Below are positions 12,001 through 27,300 of a stretch of DNA of 64,000 bases, one piece after another. This DNA is from Hofstenia miamia (lineage: Eukaryota; Xenacoelomorpha; Acoela). The translations under genes were made by a program, and so were the position numbers. The DNA is taken from positions 807,128-871,127 of the forward strand of contig SCFE01000115.1 in assembly GCA_004352715.1 (NCBI GenBank). Direction: 5' to 3'. Position 1 is the first letter of the stretch. Every line of letters begins with the position of its first letter. The notes beneath the pieces are model-generated. The model ran no database searches, had not been told where the DNA came from, and worked only from the letters and a program-made list of their open reading frames with translations.

Positions 12001-15000
12001 AAACCAATCTAGAGCAGCATCTTACAAATTTAAGTTGAAAAGACGGAATTACGAAGTTTTATATCATCGGTTGCACGGCCAACCAATAGTACTTAGACAA
12101 AGCAGTCTAAGCTTACCCAAGTTTCAATAAAATAATATTATCTATGCTCACTTATTGCATTTACGGTACTATCGAGGTAATTGTGAGCATTCGTTTTTTC
12201 GAGTTGAGCCGAGTAGCCGACTCCACTCGNCTCAAATTTTAATAATTGCAAAAAAGAATGTTTAGTAAAAACATCAATAATTGCAATTTCAATTGCTTTA
12301 AGCCTCTTTTTTATTGACGAAAAGTTTACAACAATCAAGCAATATATGAAAAAAAATGAAACTTACTTCATATAGAAGGCAACCTAGTGACCAAATATCT
12401 GACTTAAAATTGTATCCTGTTTCATGAATGCGCTCTGGACTCATGTAATACGGAGTACCAACTAAACTATGTGCATCTGTGGTCCTAGAACTGAAGTAGC
12501 GTCCAAGCCCAAGGTCTCCCAACTTCACAATACCCTGTGCAGTAATGAACACATTTGCAGGCTTAATATCTAAATAATTACAGCATCAAACAATTACAAA
12601 GTGCTTAAATTACGTTTGAATAGTAATTGATTTCATTGATCTTACTTCAAACAAACATTTTTCTGTACGCTCGCATTGTAATTAATTATATAATTCAATA
12701 TATTATTACATAATAAACCAAAAAACGAAAATGTTTTAAGCTTTTTAAATACACATACAGAATAAATATATTAAAAAAAAAGACATTTCCATCGTTTCAT
12801 GCGTGCAATGTAACATTAAATATTTAAGAAAAATAAATGAAATTTGAGAATAATTACATGTTTGACCAATGACCGAAATGCTGAGAATAGAAATTTGCAA
12901 TTTTTAAGTAAATGCATCACACTCAATGGCGCAAAATGCTTTAAAAGCATTCCCATTGTGCACTAATCCATATTGTAGAAGAAAATTGCAAGAATTACTG
13001 ATACCAAACAATGGAATAATTAAAAACCAATCTAGAGCAGCATCTTACAAATTTAAGTTGAAAAGACGGAATTACGAAGTTTTATATCATCGGTTGCACG
13101 GCCAACCAATAGTACTTAGACAAAGCAGTCTAAGCTTACCCAAGTTTCAATAAAATAATATTATCTATGCTCACTTATTGCATTTACGGTACTATCGAGG
13201 TAATTGTGAGCATTCGTTTTTTCGAGTTGAGCCGAGTAGCCGACTCCACTCGAAGCATTTTGTCTTCAATTCTGAGTAGAATGTGCACATTTGACAGCTT
13301 GAAAAGGCAATCTATAGTTAAAGCATGCTGATTGCAAATTACACTTAACTAAAATGAACGTAGTGAACACATGACCTTAATTGCAAAAATGTATGTCCGA
13401 CTCAATTCCCCTAGATTTGAGTTTCGATTGGGGAGCATTGTTTGGAAATGTATTAAGCAACAAAATGGAGAAATGTTTGATTAATCAAGCAAAGCAATCT
13501 TTTTCTTTCAACGTCATTTGATTCTAAATGACGTAAATCATGCGTCGGACTTCACACCGACCGCACCCAGAGCGCAGCCTGCGCTCACAGAATAAATTCA
13601 AAACAATATTTGTCGTTTACTAAATAAATTTGCAAAACTTACATTACGTCATCATTGCTTTCGTGGAATTCACATCGTCAAAGAGGCATAAATGCAAATT
13701 TAATGCCAGCCTCAGAAAGCTACAGTCGAGTGGAAACGTCGTTATTATATTCATTGTAAACCTAACAATGCGGCGGCTTTGATAAGCTATTAAATTTTCA
13801 AGAGAAATAGTTTTTGCAAAGTTAGTTAAAAATACAATTTCATATTGGAAACGCAATTCACAGAAAAATTAAGTAACTCTCAATTGGGACTGCTGGTCGT
13901 TATAGACGTAAAACAAAAATAAGGCTGTAGAAAAGCTTAATCAGCTAATTGCACACTATAGAGTTGTACATTATATATATATTGCAAGCAGTTTAAAATT
14001 GTTTTTAGTTTGCTTGACCCTTATTTTTAAATCACTTATGCCCTTAAAGAATCAATGCAAAAATTAAATTTAAATAGTTAGCAAGCAGCATCGAGAACAA
14101 AGCAAGCAAATTCAATCAGGGCCAACAAAGCTGAAAAGAGTATTAACAGTTATGATTAAACATCAAAAATAAATAATAATTTATGGGACAATGGAATGAA
14201 AGCCACAATAAATCTAACTAACGTGGTCATAAAGTCATTTAGGTCGAAAAAGTAAAAAACGCATACATTACTTTTTCACAATAATTTTAAAATCTAGTAT
14301 AAATTTATTCTATGAACCTCCATTTTCGTTCACACAAATCTCTGCAAATTAGCAATCAAGGGGGGGGGGCTGTTTACAAAAGTGAAGCACAACTGAATTA
14401 AAAACTACTTGAGAAACTCTCCTGCTAAATTAATCATGGTCGTTTTGTTTTTCGATGTGTGTGTGATGGTATGGGAGGAAAAGCAACTTCTGCAAGCGAA
14501 TTATTGTTAGTTTTTGAGATTGATTTTTAAGGGAATTTGCATGAAAAGTAAACTTTTAGGTCAAAACATACAAAACTAAATACATTGCCTCCCCTAGTGA
14601 GAACTGTTTATTCATTAGTAAGAAAATTGTAAAAAAATTACTGCAAGTCGAATACTTTGGGCAAAAAATGCGCAACTTATTATGAGAAAGAATTGAGTCT
14701 TGAATATAATTAAAATGGTTTATTGTATTATCAATTTGAATCTAGAACAATAATATATTCTTACAAAACACCCACTGTCACATTTTAAATACAGGAATAA
14801 TTCAATTGCGTAGGAATTGGTGGATGGCAAGGCACAAGGTTAATTAGTTTAAACAATTAAAGGAAAACTAAATCAATGGTTTAGTGAGGAAGGCGATTCA
14901 TGAGAACGCAGGTGCACAGGTCATAAATATTTGAACAGGGAGGAAATCTATGGAAAATACCTCGATGCATTACACGCTTCTCATGCATGTGATTCAGCGC

Positions 15001-16661
15001 CTGGCACAACTGTTCAAAATATTTCCAAATAGTCTTCTCTGGAATTAGCCGTTGCTGTCGTTTGAAGTGCTAAACACAAATATAAAAAATAAAATCACAT
15101 ATAAAAACTGCAAATGTATTCTTTATATGAAGCAAATAAATTGTGAAAGCGGAGGATCCTTCCTAATATATAATGCAATAGTAAAGGATTAATGCTTTAG
15201 ACATGTATTGGCTTGAAAAACTTCTCAATTTTAATTAATAGTTGATTAATAATTGATGGCACGGTTTATCAACTAAAAATGCACATTTTCGTTAAATGTT
15301 TTATACACAGTGGGCACACGATACATGCATGTCTGTTAAATCAATGTCCAGTCAAATGACAAATTTGCCTAACAAAACATATAAACAATGCTGGAAATCT
15401 CCGCCTTAGATTCCAAGGCAGTCTTTCAAGATTTTTTGCATGTTCAAGAAAACATCTTCAAAGATTGGGAAGTAATTTGTCAAATTGAATGGTTATCGCC
15501 ATTTGAAGCTCCGCAACGATGTGTGGATTCCTCGAGAAACGTTTTTCTGAAACACACCCCATAGGAAGAATCAGCTGGAGTAAAAAGCCGCGTAATCTAT
15601 AAAGCTAGACCGAGTAGACTACAGCCCAGCTCATCAGATTATGCGGTTTTTGAAAGACCTCTCAAGAAGCTGCTTAGTGGCCAAAATCGTGTGGCATGTT
15701 GCGTTATGCTTCTGGCACCATCCTTCTTAAAGTTCCTGCTGCGAAAGCTGGAAACGGAACGATTGGATTATTTGGCTGCAGTATCGTTCTGAATTGATCG
15801 TTTCAGAGAAGAAAATAGGACTAAGTCTGGAGAGATAGCCCACCAAACACTCACATTCTGGTGGTGCAGAGGTTTTTCTTTAAATTCACAAGAATTTTCA
15901 ACGCTCCAAACACGGGAGTTTTGACAATACATAAACCTCGAGTTGTGAAATCAAGCTTCGTTGGTACAAAATATCAAGTCCATTATATTCTCACCAGTTT
16001 TTTAAAAGAACTCTTCAATACATCAGAAGATAATGAAGAACTTTCACTCTATATGGATAAAGGGATTGTATGTTTTTCAAGATGTCATGTGAAAAACATG
16101 TTCCAATATAAACGCGCTGTTCAACGGTTAACAGCATCTTCTTACAGCCAAAATAAATAATTATCTTATCAATGGTTTAACCCATTTGAAACAAGACCTG
16201 CTTAAATACTTTGGACTTGGCTATTTCAGCACTTTTACAAACATACTACGAGAATTTCATGTGCAATTTGTCTTTTGAAGTGCTATCGTATGATATTTCA
16301 TATAGTCCCCATTTGACGACCTTTGTATGAACTGTTAGCAAAATGCAAAAAATTTATGTTGAAGTCAGGGATGCATAAGTAAAATATAAATAGAGACGTA
16401 CGTACCTTAGAAAATATTGAAAAATGTGAAAAAAATGGTCATTAACAGACGTAATAAAAAAGCTAAACAGTAAAATCATTGCTGACGCCGCTAAGCATTA
16501 AAAATACCATAGATTTAAATAATTAATAAAAGAAATTAAGCTTAAATTAAAAACAAGCACCAGGCATACATTTAAAGACATTGTCCATATTTGAAGACCT
16601 TGGCATGAAATGAGTTAAACAAAATACCTTAAAGATGAAATTAGCTGAAGTGCACAGAATA

Positions 16662-16728
<67 letters not shown>

Positions 16729-19700
16729 TGATTGAATTAAATTATTGTATATCATGCAAATTTTATCCATATTTTTTTGTCGCAACGCTTCAAATTTCGA
16801 ATCCTAGAAGGTACTTGATTGCAAAACATTACCTTGTGAATTTTGTGTAACTATTTCAATTTGACGGAAAAGTTCTGATACATGTACGCAACATAAAATA
16901 TAAATATTTTTCAGAAAATCTGGCATAATTGAACAATATTTACGCAGAGGTAAAATAGAAATATCCGGTTAACACTCAATATTTAAGATGATTTGAAGTG
17001 CTTACTGAGGATTAAAGTGCAGAACACGATATTTCACGAGCTTCACATTTTTCCTTCACTTCAGTGGCACATTATTAATGCGATAAGTCTCATAGTCCAA
17101 ACTGCCCTTATAAAAATATCACTTACTCTTATATTTTGGAATAAGATCAGAATTTTCTATTGGGATTCTTGTCCCAAACTGCCTACTCATACCTTAGTTT
17201 TTGCAATAAATCGACATAACACATGCAACAAACATCTAACAATTGAATACTACCATTGGAAATTATAGACATTTCAATTTCATTAAATGACAATTACATT
17301 CTGGGAAAATTTGATAATAATTCATTTTTGTTGCGATCTCATTTGCTATTATTTCAAAGGTCAACATTCACAACGACACCTATTGATGAAAAGAAATACG
17401 GATACCTTTGTGGTGTTTTACCAAATTGGGGAATTAACTCCCCCTCTTAAATGCTTAATGTTAATGTATTTCACCTCTTTTGTGATAATTCATGACTTTA
17501 AATGGCTAACGACTTTGTTTTGTTTAAAAACATACAGTAGCTAATATATTTCAATCAAAACAAAAATATTCATCAATAACTCAATATTTGTGGTGAAAAA
17601 ACGGTTGATATGAATTCAATGAGACCACTAAAAGTAATGAAAATTACATTTGATAGAAATTCAGTCTAATAGATAAATTAAAACACAAAATTAAAAATAT
17701 ATAGATAAACAACAAGCAGGCCTACAACAAATGGGTTGAAATAGAAAATTAGAAAAATTAGATAATCATGTTGGTCAATCACAGTTAATCTACACTTAAT
17801 AATTTGAATTTAAAATCGTTGAAAATTATTTAATGGAAGTAACCTACAAAAAGTTGTAATAGCCTGATTTATAATCGCGGAATAACAAGAACTAGCCATA
17901 CGATTAAAGCGGATAGGACCAAATTTGCGATGGACAAAAACCCATAAATTGATAAACTTATTTGCATTTGTGAGATTCGTCCATATACATGCAAAGTTCA
18001 CTATATTTGGGGATAACAAATTCACACTAATCTCGAGGTATCAAGATGAAAACTTAAGGATAAAGTGATTGTCTTAATTGCCATTTTTCGCACTCAATAC
18101 AAGAGGGAGGGCTTAACATTAAGTGTCGCCTTGCTCAATATGGTAATGCTACGGACAACATAAGAATTTATTTAGAAATTCCTCTACGATTTTTCGATAT
18201 TGTTGCTTTGATTTTCAAATCATATACAAAACTATTCTTTATAAGACAAGAAACAATCGATACAGCTGTAAATTTATTACAATTATATTATAGCGGTTGG
18301 TGGAAAAGTAATGAATTAATGAATGTTTTAATCGATGACTGCGCCATTCCTTAAAATGTGACTCAATTCGTAAAGCTTATTCTAATGGAATGGAATACAG
18401 TGTCCTTGAGAAAATATCAATTAGGGCGTCTTAAAAGAATAAATGTAATATTTCATCTTGCCCTTTAGGCTAATATTTCATATATTTTAATGGTACAATC
18501 CATTTTCTATTTTCCCATACTACTTAGTGGCAGTCACTCTTCGAAATGAAGAAAATTTTTTATGAGCACTTATAATGTATACACTAAAATTCTTGAAAGG
18601 CTCAGTAGAATTTTGCACATTGCATTTAAATAAAGTTTTCTAACCAACATCAGATATAGAAATCTTCAATATATTTAGAACCAGATGCATACACAGTCTT
18701 ATCTTATCCCGTTACTGTTTGTACACGCAAGATGAGTATGAAGAGATCAAAAATAGGGGGTGGGAGACACCAAATGGAAGATTATTTTTTGCTTCAGTAA
18801 TTTTATTAAACTAGAGAGTCTTAAAAACCCAAAATAGCGCCACTACTAGTAGTTGTTCACCTATACCAATTTTATGAAGTTAGGCATTCATTAGAAAACT
18901 GTTAGTAGAAAGTTTATATTTGAAAATGTGTGTATAAATCAAATTCAATTAAACTTCTTTTTTAATAAATATGATCAAAGCAAATCATTGTTTTTATTAG
19001 TATTACTATTGATTGTACAATTTACAGGTATGTCAATATGTTTAGTATGTCAACGGTTGCTGACATTGGACTTGAAAATGTAATAATGAGAGAAAATAAT
19101 GTTCTGCATTATGACAAAGTGTTTATTGAACAAAAATATACGTCAGAAAAGTTACTCGAACTTCTCAATAACCGCAATGTTGAAAACCTTTTCAATGAGG
19201 ATGTAGAGTATTTTGAACCTGTTTCTTCTAATTCTCGCCAGCCACTTGAGATGATAAATGGCGAAAGTGGCTCTAGATACCAGAGACGTGGTTTTATGGA
19301 TCATTGACAAGTGGCTAGCATTGATTGAAACATTGAATTTGTTTGTCCGCAAGAAATAATAGTTCTATATTGGAATACTGTTTGAAAAAGTTTTTCAATT
19401 TTACGTGATGGCATATTTTACATATTTTGACATACTGTATTCCTCGACTGAAACCCTATAGGGGAAATTTTTATATGAATGCAAACGCTGAGAAAATAAT
19501 TACATAGAAGATGACATTTTTTAAAAGCACGAACTCCAAGAAGATATAATAGTGCTTAGTAAAAGTTTCACATATAGTGGTGTTTTGCAAAACTCATGTT
19601 TTGAGAGTTTTGAGTACGATTTTCTTTACTTTTTTTGAAACATAATTGTAATTGTTATCTGAGTAAAAATTTAAATAAACACAATCTAAATATGACAAAT

Positions 19701-22700
19701 TATAGATTTTGCAACTTCTAGTGGCATGACATACCACCCAACACGAAAAATCATTAACGGAATTCTCAGCTGAAGGCTTATAAGTTCACATTAGCAAAAT
19801 CACTTCTGCAGGTTTACTATACTTTTTAAATTTCAATTGCCTGTTCATTTTCCATGCTATTACTTGAAAATAAAATCTTTGCACATCACTGCTATTCCAT
19901 TCTTGACGAGTTAAAGATTGAAGCAGCGGCTACTTCCACTCCACCTCAGTTTATTGAAGAACATGCTATCAGTTCCAAAACGACGAATGAAAAAACTTAA
20001 TAATTATGATACCCACGTCTGGATATGTGGACATTATTAGTATTCAAACAAATTTCCATTGTTTGTTGCATTATGCGATATCATATTGTTGTTGACATTT
20101 AACGGGAAAAAAATATTTTTAAAGTCACTAACTGTATCATGTCTTATATGTTTTAATATTGAAGGTCATATTGTAATATTAATTTTTGTAATAATTATAA
20201 TTAATTTCGTTGAAATCTTAAATTAGCAATTAAAAACATTTAGTACCGCTAAAACTTCTATCATTCGACATTGGTGAAAGAGCTTTAGTACTAAAAATAT
20301 TACAAAACAACCACAAGTGAAATTTACAGAAACCACTATATGTGAAATATCCCGCGAAAATCGGGCAAAGTTGCATTAGGGTTGAAAATAACCTCAGCGA
20401 GAGGGAGAATGCTAAAATTGATTTCCAAATCATCAATACATATATCAGATCCTAGGGAATGTATTTTAATAAATTACAATTGCTTTGCATTACACCGCAT
20501 TGTTCTGTACTTGTTAAAATTAACAATCCCATTTTACAATAAAGTTTAGGTTAAATAAAAAAATGTGACAGACAGAAGTCCGCAAAATTCGCATAAATTT
20601 ATCGAATAATTATGTTGAAAACACAACTTTGACCTTGTCTTTAAGTGATGACACAGTTAGACCATTTTAATGACACGTCAGTGGTTTAAAAGACAGATTA
20701 ATAATCCATGTAAAAGAAACATTTAAATGAAATTAAGCAAAGAAAATGTTCAAAGCGAGTACGTCAAAGCGAGTGCTCAAAGTAGGTAAACTTTTGATAA
20801 TGCAAAAAGTTTGAATGAGATAAGTTAACTTTGTATTGCCAAAAAAATGGAATTGGTTAAAAATATAATAAAATAAAATAAAATAAATAGAAAACAGCAG
20901 AAACTAGACAATAAATGAAAATTTCAAAATAATGAAATTGATATGACGGGCATTGATAAATGCTGTATTTCCCTGGAAACATGTTATAGAATAAGTTTCA
21001 AAAATTAATTGACTTGGACATGGTGTGATGTGAATGTTACGCACGCCCACGAATTTACGAGCACATTTGTTCATCTGAAGCACTTAGACTTTTGAAAATA
21101 GAACAGATTTACACGTATGCACATATTTGTTAATTTGCAATTATCATAGTTGGCTTAATAACAATCTGGTATTTTCACATGTTGGAGGACATCAATCATA
21201 ATAACACATTTGTGATTTTCAATTGTAAAAAGTTATTCTTTCTTAATTCTACATTGATGAACGTTGCTACACCGTCACAATACGCACTAATGAATTCCGA
21301 GAATTCCCGAAACAATGCCACATCGGAAATATTTAATTCCCAATACACAATAGAGAATACGAAAACAAAAATGTTTTTATATTTAATGAATTAAAATATT
21401 GGAAGATAATTTAATGATATTGCATGGAAAAATTAAAGCTATAAAATTTTAAAGTACGACACTAAGCAGGGTTGTCAAAAAGTGCATTTATAAAAAAACT
21501 TTTAAACGTCTAAAAAATGTTTTTGGTTGTTAGATAGAACCACATTTTCGGTAGAAAGTGGATTATAAAACTACAAATGAATAAATCCCATATTTGCCAA
21601 ATTTTCCATAAAATTCTATAGAATTTGAAAAAAATATTTAAAATAAACGGTGCAAAACATGTTTAAAACATTGCTTTAAACAGGGTTTAAAACACCCTAT
21701 GTCTTATTTTCATTTTCGCGGAAAAGGTGTTGAGATCATATATTTAAAATAAGCTTATGTAATGGCAAATCAGTTGGTACATTACTAGAGGAAATAAAAA
21801 CACAACAATCAAACTATCACATTCAAAGACAAAACACGCGTTGTTGAAATTTCGTTTGGTATATGAAGCAATGCTCAATGCAAAGACGCTGGTGCTCAAA
21901 TAATGCATATAGACAGTTAAGTAGATAAGGCGACTTTCCAATTCTACTTGACGTCACAGTTGGTAGCAATAATAAAATAACTCATCATGAAATTCAACTT
22001 ATATCGATAGCTATTCATTAGCAAAATATGTTATTCAGGAAAATAATATAAATATTAACAAAAACAGACTTCAATTTTCAGGAGTTGCCTGAAAAAATCC
22101 AGATGCTGCTAATAAACACTCAATTTTTGCATGACGTTAAGGAGCAGTTTGTTCCAAATTAACTGCCAATTTGAGTCAATTTGAGTCTCATTTTTATTAA
22201 AATTCGATGAGGGTGAAACTGCGAAGTTCTCATTTTATTTTGAAATAAGCAACAATGAAACATTTGTACATATGACGTGCTGATTTTCGTTACATTTTGC
22301 ATTAAGTTGAAACTTCAAATTTAATTCAAAAACATGCTTTTTTCAATTCTGTGCAACTAAATAGTTGAAGTAGTTTATTCGAAAAGTTAAAATAACTGTG
22401 TATCATTTATCTTCAGAAATAATGGTCATTCATAGAAGAAAAGTAAGGATGCGAGATTATGCAGGTATATCAAAGATGAAAATACATTCAATGAAGCTCA
22501 ACTGCAAATGAAAATGTTACGTTTCGTTGTCAGCTACTATTTGGAACGAGAACTGTAACTTATAGTGACTCGAATCTCCCAACAACCGATATAAATAAAA
22601 TTTGGATATAAAAGAAAGAACAACTAGGATAGCGAACCGATACAATAGCGTAGAAGAATAAGTAGGTTTACAAATAAATAGAATGGTAAAAAATATTATT

Positions 22701-24321
22701 TCCTTGTCTTTCTATTATACAATGAACAGTAATAGTAAGCGTGGTTGGGGTACAATATTTGACAAATTATTTCGGTGAATATTCAAAATAAAATTTTTGC
22801 ACCAGGGTGAATTTTTTTGTTCATGTTTCAAATTTTGTGAATTTTTCATCAGCAAAAAAATTGAACAGTGTAAAAAGTTTAGTGTATCCATCAAGATTTA
22901 TATGACTGCATCAGATGCTCCAAAGTAATTCAATTTTATGCTATGAACAAATCCCATTACACTGATAGTTTTATGTAATCTCATCAAAGTAATAGAATTT
23001 TCAAGAGCGTTGAACTCTAAAAACTTTGAAACTTATGACTGCAGTTATACAAAAGTTGTTGATTACTAATAAACCTTTTATGCTGGATTTCTATGAATTT
23101 TGTATGCCTTGTGCATGAATTGGGATGGTTTTCAGAGTGTCTTCCACAGAGGCACAGGTTGAAAAATAAATTTTTTATAACATAAAATTTGAATTCTAAA
23201 CAAAAAATTAACCCTGGTGCTAAATATCATATTTACAATTTGAATCTTCACAAAAATAATGTGTCAAATAGGGTGTCCCAACCTTTATGACTATTACTGT
23301 ACTGAAAATCATTCCTTCATTAATTCCAGTTTCAACAACAGGTTTTACTAACTGTTGGAAAACTAAAGTTTTAATGTAAAGAATGAAAATGCTATTATGC
23401 TTAAGTTTCGTAGAACATGTCAATGTATTGAATTTAATCGTCATTCTTATTAACTTTACATTAATAAAAACAGTGAAATGCATAAATCTAATTGTACAAT
23501 GTATAAATTACATACATGATATATTTATTATATAATTTTACACTGAAATATTGGACTTTTAATATAAGCCTACTTATTTTTTACACCATTGTATTGGATA
23601 AGCTTCCTGTAATTCTAAGTGTACTTGATAAGAGCAAAAATCAAACCTTTATCATGCGTGATAAATCACCAGCGTCGGCTAGCTCCAGTACAATATGCAG
23701 TTCATTGTCTTCTAGAAATGACTTTTGATATTTGATAACGTTTGGATGGTCCAACGACTAAATGATGTTCCATAAGGGTTCATATTGTTTAAATTTTGAT
23801 ATTGTATTTAAGTTTTATACAAACATTTTCAAATAGAACTTGAGGTGTGTTTGTAAAAATGCAACTCAACTTGAAAAATAAAGCAGATAAAAATGTGATA
23901 TTTGTACAAAGCCTATATGAATATTATCAAGAAATGGAAGAATGAACTAAATGAATATTTCATAGAAATTTATAGAATATAGATTATAGATATTATTTCC
24001 CCAAGGCATTTTTTTACCATTTCTGAAGGATTCTTCACAAAAATTCTAAGCGCCATTAACTCACGAACTAATTATATCTAAAATCTGAAAACCGCGTGTA
24101 GTCGCTTACCCATTGCTCTTATGGGTTTTAGACCGCCTTATCGTGTGAACATTACGAATGCAGAGAAATTAAGTTTTCGAAAATATCATAACATTTGAGT
24201 CAAAATGTAACGATTTCTAAATTTGTTAATAGGCTTGGAGAAAAATATTTGAAAATGTTAACAAAACAGAGGATAACCATATCATTACACTATGATGTTG
24301 TTAAATCAAAACACTACACTG

Positions 24322-24363
<42 letters not shown>

Positions 24364-27300
24364 TTTGAACAAATTATGTAGTGGCGTACCTTTAAAAGAT
24401 CTACTTCATTAATACAGTCATTTCGCGCTTTGGCATCGGTCATCTCATAAATCTAAAACGAGAGAATAATCAAGATAAATGGAAAGCACAATGAAGAACT
24501 CGCATGAATGAACAATTAAGCAANNNNNNNNNNNNNNNNCTTCATTAATACAGTCATTTCGCGCTTTGGCATCGGTCATCTCATAAATCTAAAACGAGAG
24601 AATAATCAAGATAAATGGAAAGCACAATGAAGAACTCGCATGAATGAACAATTAAGCAATAAATACAATTTAATGAATTATATTTAAAATACATAATGGT
24701 AAACAAGCTTTTTTCGAAGGCCAAATAAATATTGAAATGAGAGAACAAAAACATTAATTAAGAAACGCGATTTGCTATTAAGATATGAGAAATGTAATAT
24801 CACTCTAAATAGCAACATACATCGCAAAGTTTAATGAAAAAACAGAAAACTCGTACCTTAACTTTTTTGAGAGCAACATTGACGTCAGCTTCAGTGTCAT
24901 ATGCTTTAAAAACTGTTGAAAATTGTCCCTTTCCGATTTTCTTATCGATCCTAAACACAAATTGTGAAATCACATTGCGACTGGTGATTAATCAGAGAAA
25001 AAGTGTTGGAAGTCCCGCTAAGGAGAAACAATGATGCATCTTTCAGTTCTCACTATCATCGCCATTTCACAAACAAAATAAAACTACATGCATATTCTCT
25101 AATATCTTTCATGGAAACCTACACACTGAATATTGTAAACGTACATATTATATCGAAATATATTTCGAAAATATTGACGAATTGCAAGAAGCTGAAATTT
25201 TCCCGATTTTTCCATCAGGGAAATCGATTTTCATAGTACAAAAACAAGCATATATATATATATATATATACAGATATTGGTTTTTAATAATATTAATATA
25301 TACTGGCATTCTGCGGGATTACTGGCACATGATAAAGGGGTTTTCAAAAAATCGGAGCTTACAACCAATGGTTCGAAGGTTCATTTGTGAGTCGTTGTTA
25401 ATAAAAAATGGTTAAATTTTATTAAGTCCTAATGTGGGTCCATTTCTTAAAAACACCACAGTACTTATCATTAGCAGCACTATATACAGTTAGTGACAAT
25501 CAATCGCACCCCTCGCAAATACATTTCTTATACGAATGAATTAAAATCATTTGTAAAAACTAAGTAACAGTCAAGGTGATTTGTTTTGGGTATAAGTCGT
25601 GATCAAAGCTCATAAATAAAGAGTTGTTTGTGAAAATGAATGGAAAGGTGATAGCATTATAAAAAGCAACTAAAATATGGATGATTGCACCAGAGCAAGA
25701 ATATTTTCACTATGTTTTGGCCCTGACTGTACATAAAAACAAATAGCTAATGGATTAGACATTAGTGTAAGCACTGTGAAATCATACTGCCAACGTGTTC
25801 AAAAGGTTCAATTGTGGTTGTGATAAACGTAAATCTGAAAAAGATGATTTGCTATAACGTAGACATTCAATAATGTTTCAGCTAAAACATTCCAAAGAAT
25901 ATTGAGCGAAACTGGGCTTAAATCATGCCTCCCTCCTTCCAAACAGCGTAAATCCACAGAAGAACGCAAGAGCACATATTTAGGGGGGCAGCAACATCTG
26001 AACTTACCTGTTGATAAATGGATTAAGATATTTTTCACTTTTGAAAGAGCTTTTAACATTAACAATGGGTCAATCCAATGTCAGAAGATCTGGTGAGCGA
26101 TATGACGAAAAGTGTGTGGTAGGAACTCCTACTTGCTTAGTTGGGCATTTTTCAAATTGAGGTGGGTTTTCAAGAAATGCATACTCTGCACTTATACGTG
26201 TTCAAGGTCTTCTTAATGCTAATTCATTCATAGATATTTTAACCGAACATCTTTCGCCTCATAGAGACGATGTTTTGCCTGCTGATCATTTACTTGATAA
26301 TGCTGCTGCTACTCACCCTTCTAAAATCACAAGAAAGATGTTTGAAAATGAAGAAAAGTTTTGGAATGGCCACCTTAGTCATCGGATATGAACCCGATAG
26401 AAAATATCTGGGGTCGTATGGAATGTATTTTTAGTTGTGATTACCACACATCTGAAAACAACGACATTCCATTCGCAACATTTGAGAAACGACTTTATGG
26501 ACAATGATGAGCATAGAAACAGTCTTATTGATTCGATGGGTGACCGTATGAGATGTTTGTGTGATGCAAGAGGAGTTTACACGAAATATTGACAATTTCT
26601 TCTTTCTATACTTAGTATATTTAACTTTCATTGTTTGAAAATTAATTGTTGTTCATGAATATTTAATTTTTTACCATTTCAGATTAGGATGCAATTCATT
26701 GTAGCTAAATATATATATATATATATATACATAGAAGACTTCAACATCATTAGTATCTGGGAAATATATTTATTTTTACTAGAATTGATAGTTTACACGA
26801 TATACTTCTAAATATTTTTAAAAAACTCAGGCAATATATAATGGCGGAGCTTAATAGACCCACTTTGGAAAGGGAGTGGCACTAGATAATTCAATTGTAC
26901 ACAAATAATAACAAGTAGAGAAAGCATAAATAAGTAATTCATTAGAATGGTATCGAATGGAGAGAGAGAACACCATTACCAGGTGGTTTGCAATTTATCA
27001 ATACCAAATTAACGTCAATTATTTACAAAAACGGCCAAGGGACAAAGATTCTGACTACGATGTCTCAAGCAAATGGTAGTAGATACATCAACTTCAAGGA
27101 TCTGAAAGTAATTAGTGGAAGTAGAATAAAAAATTCTTTTTTAAAGTGGGAATTAACAAGTTTTCCACAAAAAAAAATTTGCAATTGCTTAGAAACGTAA
27201 CATATCCTTGCGAAATTACCGAAAAAATTAAAAAAACATGGAAAAACAGACAATTCATTGACTAAGAGTAATGTATTGATCTATCTTGAATTGCTGTGGC

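Larger units (their letters stand above)
10975..13252. repeat. Direct duplication across a single N, with a 236-base indel between copies
   Basis: 10975-12229 and 12231-13252 are near identical. The first copy holds about 236 bases (about 11463-11698) that the second lacks; the junction shares the bases AAC. The second copy has three more A in a poly-A run near 12770. Both contain NEK6/7 exon 6. The differences suggest two haplotypes placed in tandem. Confidence 0.9.

Noticed and set aside
11903-12130. 75-codon plus-strand frame ([12 protein letters not shown]...) found twice, again at 12926-13153
   Set aside because: The repetition comes from the false duplication around 12230, not from selection. 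It lies in a kinase intron and matches no family.
12367-12569. Tandem duplicate kinase exon as a mutually exclusive exon pair
   Set aside because: The copies are identical, sit in a larger duplicated block next to an N, and differ only by haplotype-like indels outside the exon.
16635-16850. Frame with YIYIYIC repeats
   Set aside because: It is translated (TA)n microsatellite.
19038-19307. 89-codon plus-strand frame as a host gene
   Set aside because: It looks somewhat protein-like but has no family match, no splice context and lies within a kinase intron; possibly a transposon remnant.
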